A stretch of 64,000 bases of DNA from Metridium senile. Taxonomy: Eukaryota; Cnidaria; Anthozoa; Actiniaria; Metridiidae. Positions 57,152 to 64,000 of the stretch are shown piece by piece. The position numbers and the translations under genes were made by a program. Below the pieces are notes generated by a model that made no database searches, was not told the DNA's origin, and worked only from the letters and a program-made list of their open reading frames with translations. Each line of letters opens with the position of its first letter. The first letter of the stretch is position 1. The stretch spans positions 1,384,501 through 1,448,500 of the forward strand of contig OX459104.1 of NCBI GenBank assembly GCA_949775045.1, in the 5' to 3' direction.

Positions 57152-57300
57152 CTCCGACGAAGGGCTAAAGCTCGAAACGTCAGTAAAGTCAACATTTTTT
57201 TTTACGGTGTTACAAATTTCATTATATTACGTATATATACCTATCGTTTATATCAAACACCGCCGCAGTCTATACAAGTTTACTCGCTAGTTTTCATTTA
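57152..57300 (+). mobile_element. 95-bp-unit element, locus 11: head plus one unit
   Basis: An intact head (CTCCGACGAAGGGCTAAAGC...GAAACGTC, 57152-57181). The unit carries a GTATATATACC insertion and ends GCTAGTTTTCATTT. Confidence 0.9.
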
Positions 57301-57856
57301 TATAATAAACATATAAACAATCTCAGCTTATGAAATACTTTTAGTTACAAAATGGAAATAGTTTTTACACAGGAATAGGCTGAATCGAAATATGGCGAAT
57401 TACTTTCCCCCCTAGCCTCCCCTCGCAGCCGTTTTGAGTGCCGGGCTTCCTGTAAAACTTCTGAGAGGAAGGCTAATTTTTATCCTATCATATTTTCCCT
57501 TGAAATTGAGAATGATCCCCGATTCCTGAAATTAAATGCTTCTGTTCCCTTGTTCCCTATTAAAAACCCAAAGGGTGTTCTTCGATAATTATTTTCTAAA
57601 CAGGAATAAAGTATATGTCCAAGTAATAAGTCTTTTATCGGGATTACTATATTAAGTCACTAAATAAGTTTACCAAGCCAGGCCACTGCTGAGAGCGTGG
57701 TTCACTCACACGACATGCTTACCCATTTACTGAAAGTTATGATTATAAATACACGAGGTTCTAGATTGATAACCATATATCCTGCAGTGTAATGACGAGG
57801 CCAGCACTGTTTTGCGTTTGGGTTGGCTAATTAAACGATTTTACTTAAAACCCAAA

Positions 57857-58047
57857 TGAAAAATAACCAAATTAAATTATTTTTATTGTCATGTTATGAA
57901 AATATGAAAAATAACCAAATGAAATTATTTTTATTGTCATGTTATGAAAATATGAAAAATAACCAAATGAAATTATTTTTATTGTCATGTTATGAAAATA
58001 TGAAAAATAACCAAATGAAATTATTTTTATTGTCATGTTATGAAAAT
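57857..58047 (+). repeat. Four-copy 48-bp tandem repeat
   Basis: AATGAAATTATTTTTATTGT then CATGTTATGAAAATATGAAA repeats four times, nearly identical. Because 48 is divisible by three it yields repeating frames on both strands; no other coding evidence. Confidence 0.95.
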
Positions 58048-58073
58048 TTTCAAACGATTCAGCCATAATAACA

Positions 58074-58110
58074 TGTTTGGCAATAAAATGAAATTTGTAA
58101 CACCGTAAAA
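58074..58110 (-). mobile_element. 95-bp-unit element, short fragment
   Basis: AATGAAATTTGTAACACCGT then AAAA only. Confidence 0.8.
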
Positions 58111-58319
58111 GTGATCTACGTTTTTAAAACTAAAATTTAACTAATTTTATTCTTTTTTTTTGGAGAAAGCTAGTAATTGGGTAGCCTGAGTAAACAGGCG
58201 TTCTTTCGGTCGGAGAGGTTCGGAGGAGGTATGCGTACAAACGTCTGTTAACGCTAGTAATCCGGATTAACTAAAATGAATCGATATGCAATAAGCATAG
58301 CTAGATGATAAATATACAT

Positions 58320-58365
58320 AGAAGCTAGCGAGTAAACTAGTATAGGCTGCGTCGGTGTCTGATAA
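58320..58365 (-). mobile_element. 95-bp-unit element, short fragment
   Basis: GAAGCTAGCGAGTAAACTAG then TATAGGCTGCGTCGGTGT, cut off before the GATAGG block. Confidence 0.85.
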
Positions 58366-58532
58366 AGATAGTTTTTATTGTACTGCAGTTTGCAATAAAT
58401 GCCGAAAGCAATTTAACAAGTATACTATAAAGTAAAGGTTCTACATTTAACGTTTTTGTTTTATAATAGGTAAATATTGAATAATAGCGAAAGCAGCAGA
58501 TACTTTATTGCCATAATACTCCAGTTTCATGT

Positions 58533-58672
58533 TATCTAGCACCGCTGTACAATCTGACAAAAGGCGCATTTGTATTTTTCCGTGCTTGATTTGGAATTTG
58601 TGCATATTTTGCAGCATATCGAGACTTATCCTGTGCAAATGCGCATTCTGTCAAATAGTACAGCGGTACTTG
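58533..58672. mobile_element. MITE family A, copy 5 (complete)
   Basis: GTTATCTAGCACCGCTGTAC...GACAAAAGGCGCATTTG and the complementary CAAATGCGCATTCTGTCAAA then TAGTACAGCGGT. Confidence 0.85.
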
Positions 58673-59150
58673 TTACGCCATGCAGGTTTCTAGGCAACGT
58701 GCCTCGCAATGCGACTAACACTAGTTGCTGGAGGGATATAATTAACCCGTGTAATTGCGTTGAAAATTATAACTGCGTTCCGTTGCGAAAGTAGAACTTT
58801 ACTCTACTTTGTGCAATATAAATGATATTTGCAACACAAACCATTGCGAGACAGCATCAGATGTTACACTTTGCAATTCCTAAACAACGTGTGTCGCAGT
58901 GGCATTACCAGAATATAATGTACAGTGACGTAACAGCGCACTTATTCTTTCCATAATTTGCACAATCTTGAAAGGTGGACGGGCCTTTGCATCGAAGCGA
59001 GACTACCGTTGATCTTGCTATGATAGAGACCTTTTAACACCTTGCGGGACAATTATTTTATCATTGCAAGCTCAACGTTCGTCTTGCTTAGATGCAAAGG
59101 CCCTGCTTCCTTTCAAGATGAAGCATGGAATTGTGAACGGAAGGGGACTA
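58672..59150. mobile_element. Two decayed MITEs in series
   Basis: 58672-58930 has TGTCGCAGTGGCATTAC, TTACACTTTGCAATTCCTA and GCCTCGCAATGCGAC, relating it to the element at 9570. 58951-59150 (CAATCTTGAAAGGTGGACGG...CTTTCAAGATGAAG...AAGGGGACT) is a diverged copy of the element at 6161. Confidence 0.65.
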
Positions 59151-59444
59151 TTTCCCATGTTTGTTAATGACTTTGCACACCAGTCCTATGTAATGCACAC
59201 ACATGTACGTATCGCTTAATGATCTAATGATGAAAAATGCGAAAGAAACAAACAGGGAGAAATAGAAATATAGAACTATATATTGTACTCGATTTCTTTT
59301 ATGTCCTTGTTAATTTTTTTTGTTTTGCTATGCACTTTAGAGTTGACTCGTATAAAGTTGAACGTTTGAACAACGAATTGCATGCTATATCTAGGTGCGC
59401 GTCATCCAGTTTCGTGTGCATGCTATATGCAAAACAAACGTAAC

Positions 59445-60010
59445 GACACGAAACAAAAAACAAACATGCAAACACACACACAAACAACCAATCAAGCAAA
59501 TACACAAACAACAAACAAACAAACATGCAAAAACACTAACAAACAAACAAACAAACAAACAAACAAACAAACATGCAAACACACATAGAAACAATCAATC
59601 AAGCAAACACACAAACAAACAAACATGCAAACAAACAAACAAACATGCAAACAAACAAACAAACAAACAAACAAACAAACAAACAAACGAAAAAGCACTG
59701 AAACAAACGAACAGACTAACATGCAAACACACAAACACACAAACAAACATGCAAACAATCAATCAAGCAAACGCACAAACAAACGCACAAACAAACAAAC
59801 ATGCAAACAAACAAACACACATGCAAACAAACAAACAAACATGCAAACACACATAGAAACAATCAATCAAGCAAACACAAATAATCAAGCAAGCAAACAA
59901 ACAAACACACAAACAAACAAAGAAGCAAAACAATACAGACAAAAACAACAAGCAAACAAAACAGAAAAATTAAACAAACACAAAAGCAAACAAACAAACA
60001 ACTAAAACAA
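59445..60010. repeat. (ACAA)n microsatellite, about 560 bp
   Basis: AAACAAACAAACATGCAAAC-type tetranucleotide repeat with CAATCAATCAAGC interruptions. The K/Q/T/N-rich and C/L/F/V-rich frames on the two strands are artefacts. Confidence 0.95.
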
Positions 60011-60044
60011 GCAAGCAAACTCGTTTACAGACAGAAAAAAATCG

Positions 60045-60300
60045 CCTTTCAAGCATTTCATAAGCTTTTCATAGGCTTTTCAGTAGGCTTTGCATAGGCC
60101 TTTCATAGGCTTTTTTATAGTCTTTTCATTGGGTTTTCACAGGCATTTTTATAAGCTTTCGTTTGGTTTTCATAGGCTTTTCATAGGCGCTTTTCATTGG
60201 GATTTCATAGGCTTTTTTATAGGCTTTTCGTTGGGTTTTCATAGGCTTTTCAGTAGGCTTTTCATGTGGTTTTTATAGGTATTTCAAAGGGTTTCCCACA
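60045..60300 (+). repeat. Minisatellite of CATAGGCTTTT monomers
   Basis: About 16 imperfect copies of TTTTCATAGGCTTTTCAT-like monomers (roughly 13-18 bp), alternating CATAGG, CATTGGG and CAGTAGG. Confidence 0.9.
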
Positions 60301-60421
60301 CAGGGATTTCAAAATATTTTAATGAGAATATAAAGTAAGTTATAAATATGGCATTTGGCCTCTTATGTTACTCGTAATATGAATATTTTAGATATTTATT
60401 AAATTATTTAATCACTTTTAT

Positions 60422-60610
60422 TAACCCCATTTACACGACATCACTTTTGGCCCGGCACTCCAAACTTTAGGTACGCGGGCCGATCGATTGTGGCCCGTCA
60501 AAATCGCTTTTACACGACAAATGTAGACGGGCCAGTTTATCTATGGGGCACTCCAAAAATTTGAAATGGCCCGCCTGATTTCCTGAGCCCTTGCTATAGT
60601 AAGAGCCGTT
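60422..60610. mobile_element. Possible MITE with TTTACACGAC and GGCCCG words
   Basis: AACCCCATTTACACGACATC, CTTTTACACGAC and GGGCCGAT/GGCCCGTC/GGGCCAG recur in both orientations. Termini are not resolved. Confidence 0.4.
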
Positions 60611-61069
60611 CCACGTATGCTTCGAGTATTTTCAGAAATGGTCAGATACAACCCCACCTGTAACTTTGCATGGTGAAGGTAGTCATGAGCAAGTAATCAT
60701 ATATGGGCAATATTAGGTCGTTTCATTTTAAAGCGTTCACGTGACATCCGTTCAAAGTTTGACCTATTTTCGGCTTAATTTTGCAGTCTGAAATTTCGAA
60801 AATTTGTAAAGTTTGTAGATCTCGTGCGGCTTTTTTGTATTCAAATTTACACGGTATCATTACAGCTTGTGCAAATTAAAAATCGTACAATTAAAAATGA
60901 ATTTGTAAATGTTTATTAGTATTTTACCTGACGCTCATCAGAGAGAGCAGAAACAACGCACTTCGGTTTCTTTTTAAAGAAACAACGCACTTTGGTTTAT
61001 GTTAGATAGGCTATTTATTCCAATTCACTTAGAATCAGCTAGGGTTGTTAAAATTGCTTTCTTTTATTT

Positions 61070-61160
61070 ATTGATTGTTATTATTTTAAGGGCCATGTGT
61101 ATATTTTCTTTAGATATTAAGTGTTACCCTCTTTAAATAAAGTATTCTATCCTATTGTAT
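61070..61160 (+). mobile_element. Possible LINE tail (GTGTTACCCTC...AATAAAGTATTCTAT)
   Basis: TTAAGTGTTACCCTC, TTTAAATAAAGTATTCTAT and a CCTATT tail resemble a retroelement 3' end. Confidence 0.4.
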
Positions 61161-61224
61161 CCTTCGATGTGCATAAAGTGATGTCTCATGGAACAAAATC
61201 ATAGAATGTTTCCGCTGGTAGTGC

Positions 61225-61410
61225 ATTTTAAGTGTTTAGTTAACTGACCACTTTAAGTGCATATTTTTGAGTGCCAGTCTATATGCAATTACTTTGATTT
61301 GCAATTCCATAGTCATTCGTCCATTGATTTAACGTTCGGAAGTGTTTTCTCTGGCCACTTTAAGTGCATATTTTTGAGTGCCAGTCTATATAGTATTAAC
61401 TTTGATTTAT
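61225..61410 (+). repeat. Two-copy duplication, about 108 bp
   Basis: CCACTTTAAGTGCATATTTT then TGAGTGCCAGTCTATAT occurs near 61250 and 61355. Confidence 0.88.
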
Positions 61411-61597
61411 AACTCCATATTTATTTGTCAATAGTCCGGCCGTTCTCATTAAACAGCTATTCGTGTACAAAAGCCCGGCAAGCCTCACTCTGACTCAATG
61501 CGCTTTTATTTTAATAATCCGAAGTGAGACGTGTGAGGCATTTGCATAAATATAAATAAATATAAATATGAATAAATATAAATATTTTACAACCATC

Positions 61598-61695
61598 ACT
61601 CACCGCTGTGGCTCTTCCGTAAGGTTCACTGCTCACACTTACTACCACTTCATTCCATATTTTCACAACACACAACTCTGCTCACATGTTGATTT
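61598..61695 (+). repeat. Family B retroposon-like repeat, copy 5 (3' part)
   Basis: ACTACCACTTCATTCC, CACACAACTCTGCTCACATG and TTGATTTTTGCATAATAAA match the end of copies 2 and 3. Confidence 0.55.
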
Positions 61696-61837
61696 TTGCA
61701 TAATAAAAAAAAAAAACTAAATAAATACAGTTTTTGTGCGTCCCATAATCTCGATGCCCTTACAAAAATTAATGGATAACAGAAAAATATGTAATAGAAA
61801 TAGATAAACAAAATATAAGAAAATTTGGTAAAATATA

Positions 61838-62168
61838 TACGGCTATTTCAAAAAACGTTGATTACTGTATAGTGCATTTCAAGACCAAAGGGCATTGTGG
61901 GTCTCATTAATCACAATATACAGCTATTTCAATAAACGTTGATTACTGTATAGTGCATTCCAAGACCAAAGGGCATTGTGGGTCTCATTAATTTTGCAAT
62001 GAAAACTAAATATACAACGATATTACTCCCCATAACTAGCTTGTATATTGTTTTGAATGGAATGCACCTTACTTTAAACAATATTGCCTGTCCAAAAAAG
62101 CATTTCGGTCTTGCAATGCAGTATGCAGTATTCAATATTCTACGTTTTTTTAAAATAGCTGCAGTATA
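61838..62168. mobile_element. MITE, TATACAGCTATTTCAA termini, with duplicated left end
   Basis: The left arm occurs twice (61838-61915, 61918-61990: GCTATTTCAA...GTTGATTACTGTATAGTGC) and is complemented by the right arm (62095-62168). A lone end is at 19690-19735. Confidence 0.8.
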
Positions 62169-62479
62169 TTAAAAAACTGTTCAGTTAAAAAATTCAAAGT
62201 GCATATATGATTTACCTGTTGTTGGGAAAGGCCTATTAGCTAACCGGTTGCAGGTGTTTCCGCTGGTTCCGTTTAATAACTCCAGTTAACAGAGTCATTT
62301 ACTAGTCTTACTAACGTGCATTGAGTGTAAGGTATTGAGTGCATTGTAATTGATACTCACTGCGGAACTCTGTTAAGTACAATTGCAAGGGATCCAATAA
62401 ATTCCGTTAATTATATAGCACACCACTAGAGCTACGTTATAGTCTTCTAATAGCTCAAGGATATAATTAAGGCGGTTTT

Positions 62480-62755
62480 TTTGTGCTTAAGTCGTGGAGA
62501 GAGTTCTATTTTTACACGTTAAAATACCGCATTTTACTCATATCCTTGGCTTGTATATTCCAATTTTTTTTCTTTCTTTGGTTATATATTGTTTTCTTTT
62601 TTATATTTTCTAAAAAAATTTTTACTTTGATTTTTTTACTTTTCTTGATTTTATCTCTTTTCTTTTTTTTCTTTGCTATGAAGTTTTTTGTTCTATCTAT
62701 CTGTTTTCTGTGATTCTTTTTTTCCTTTTCTTTTCTTTTCTTTTCTTTATGTATT
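62480..62755. repeat. T-rich sequence (TTTTCTTT tracts)
   Basis: Long pyrimidine runs leading into the CTT microsatellite. Poly-Phe/Leu frames are artefacts. Confidence 0.8.
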
Positions 62756-62906
62756 TTCTTTTCTTCTTCTTCTTTTACTTCTTCTTCTTCTACTTCTTCT
62801 TCTTCATCTTCTTCTTCTTTTTCTTCTTCTTCTTCTTCTTCTTCTTCTTCTTCTTCTTTTTCTTCTTCTTCTTCTTCTTCTTCTTCTTCTTCTTCTTCTT
62901 CTTTTT
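62755..62906. repeat. (TTC)n microsatellite
   Basis: About 45 TTC triplets with a few TTTTC and ATC interruptions; potentially triplex-forming. Confidence 0.96.
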
Positions 62907-63284
62907 AACAAAATATTATTATTCAAGTTATTCAGTATTCGTCGCTAGTTTTTGCTCCATAATATCCTCGGGCTATAATCATCTTAATGTACACTAGACA
63001 ATGATACGTCATCTGTATATATAATTAGTACTTTTATCTCTTAAAAGACAGCAATAGCGTTATAATTACCTTTGGTTATTAGTTAGAATAACAAGATTGA
63101 CCGTCTATTGACCCAGTCCAATTGAGTGTTCCTCATTCATTTTAAAGATAGCCCTTTCATAAAGATCTAGACTAGGCAGCTATAAGAAGAGCATTAGCTT
63201 CGCGGTAATTTAGGCCTAGTTCAAACGTCGCATCTCACATGTACCGAATCTAATACAAATGAGCAAAATCTATATTCGTTATCT

Positions 63285-63535
63285 ATACCGTATTTAGTCG
63301 AATAAGTGCCGCACTTTAACGCTATAATGTTACTTTAGAATAATGCTTGCCTCTAAGTTAGTATATTAGTTAATCATGCTCTTAGTGGTTCGTTTATCTG
63401 TTTGGTTTTACAGAAACGTTAAATGATATTCACTTCATATACTATAAGAACACTTTATTTAATATCAACATTGTACAAGTGTTTGCACTAATAATATTTG
63501 CCACTAAGTATACTTAATTATACTCTAAGTGGGTT
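63285..63535 (+). repeat. Transposon end and two-copy duplication
   Basis: ACCGTATTTAGTCGAATAAG is a likely transposon terminus like that at 45468. GCCTCTAAGTTAGTATA...GTGGTTCGTTTATC is repeated about 150 bp on. Confidence 0.55.
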
Positions 63536-63699
63536 CGTTTATCAATTGCAGCAATTATTGAATAGCTAGCCTTTGTCACATCCGGATCTTTTCTCGCTCC
63601 GTGAAAGAAAGAGAAAATAGACAATTGCCGCGTGAGAAAAATACATAAGTCGCACCTGTTACCATTGCGCATGCAAATAAATTATAAGAAACGTACAAA

Positions 63700-63865
63700 G
63701 TTGAAATTTGGATAGCCCGCAGAAAGGCGTTTATTCCAGGTTCGTATGGAGTTTCGGAGAAAAATCATATTTGGGGTTCCTGTGTTATCTAGGCACACGC
63801 GAGAAACAACCCCAAAACCCTATTTTTCTCCACAAGAATGCCTGTTGTGTAGGCTAAGATTTGGA
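63700..63865. mobile_element. Imperfect palindromic MITE, TAGCCCGCAGAAAGGCGTTT end
   Basis: TAGCCCGCAGAAAGGCGTTT...GGAGAAAAATCATATTTGG at the left is complemented by CCCTATTTTTCTCC...GAATGCCTGTTGTGTAGGCTA at the right. Confidence 0.65.
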
Positions 63866-64000
63866 TAATTATAGACATATTGGCCCATGGCTGTCAAACG
63901 ATTGTTATTCAAATTGTTATTTTGACTGGTTTAGTGCCTCTTAACGCCAATTTACACCAGAGATGTTGTCACGCGATATGAACAACGTACGATTGCAGTG

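Noticed and set aside
59391..59856. 153-codon K/Q/T/N ORF and Cys/Leu/Phe/Val ORFs
   Set aside because: Frames of the (ACAA)n microsatellite.

Overview
This window looks like nuclear DNA of a non-bilaterian animal, most probably a cnidarian (possibly an anthozoan). By eye it is strongly A+T-rich. Coding sequence is split by GT-AG introns at one end and is sparse elsewhere. The one complete gene is an intronless Zic-class zinc-finger gene, an arrangement known from cnidarians. The intergenic DNA is crowded with short non-autonomous transposons. There are no bacterial operons, rRNA genes or convincing tRNA genes.

Layout. (1) Positions 1-8344 hold the 3' part of the Mediator subunit gene MED25 on the + strand: twelve exons encoding the end of a linker, the whole ACID/PTOV domain and a long glutamine-rich tail. 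The upstream exons, including the expected VWA domain, lie left of the window. Its introns carry MITEs, nested retroposons, LINE tails and a 1.4-kb ATC-type microsatellite. (2) Positions 8345-26080 are intergenic: MITEs, TTA and AAGT microsatellites, many short tandem duplications and the first large copy of a 95-bp tandem-unit element. (3) Positions 26172-27437 are the single-exon Zic gene, followed at its stop codon by a five-copy array of about 180 bp. (4) Positions 28340-64000 are a gene desert of dispersed elements and local tandem arrays (periods of about 85, 95, 120 and 170 bp), a 3.7-kb foldback element bounded by TTAA, a 5'-truncated LINE relic, a GACGATTTGTCCGTC minisatellite and several microsatellites.

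The two genes have no evident operational link: MED25 is part of the general RNA polymerase II machinery and Zic is a developmental regulator. A repeat-rich desert around a developmental transcription factor is not unusual.

The most interesting non-coding content is a set of hammerhead-ribozyme-like motifs. Two have an intact CUGANGA...GAAA core with a self-complementary minimal stem III (33907-33938 on the - strand; 17379-17407 on the + strand). About ten more, with a one-base core change, sit at the head of a dispersed element made of 1-7 tandem 95-bp units. The motif class matches what is known for Penelope-like retroelements; its link to these 95-bp arrays may not have been described. All assignments were made by reading the sequence; no database search or folding program was run.
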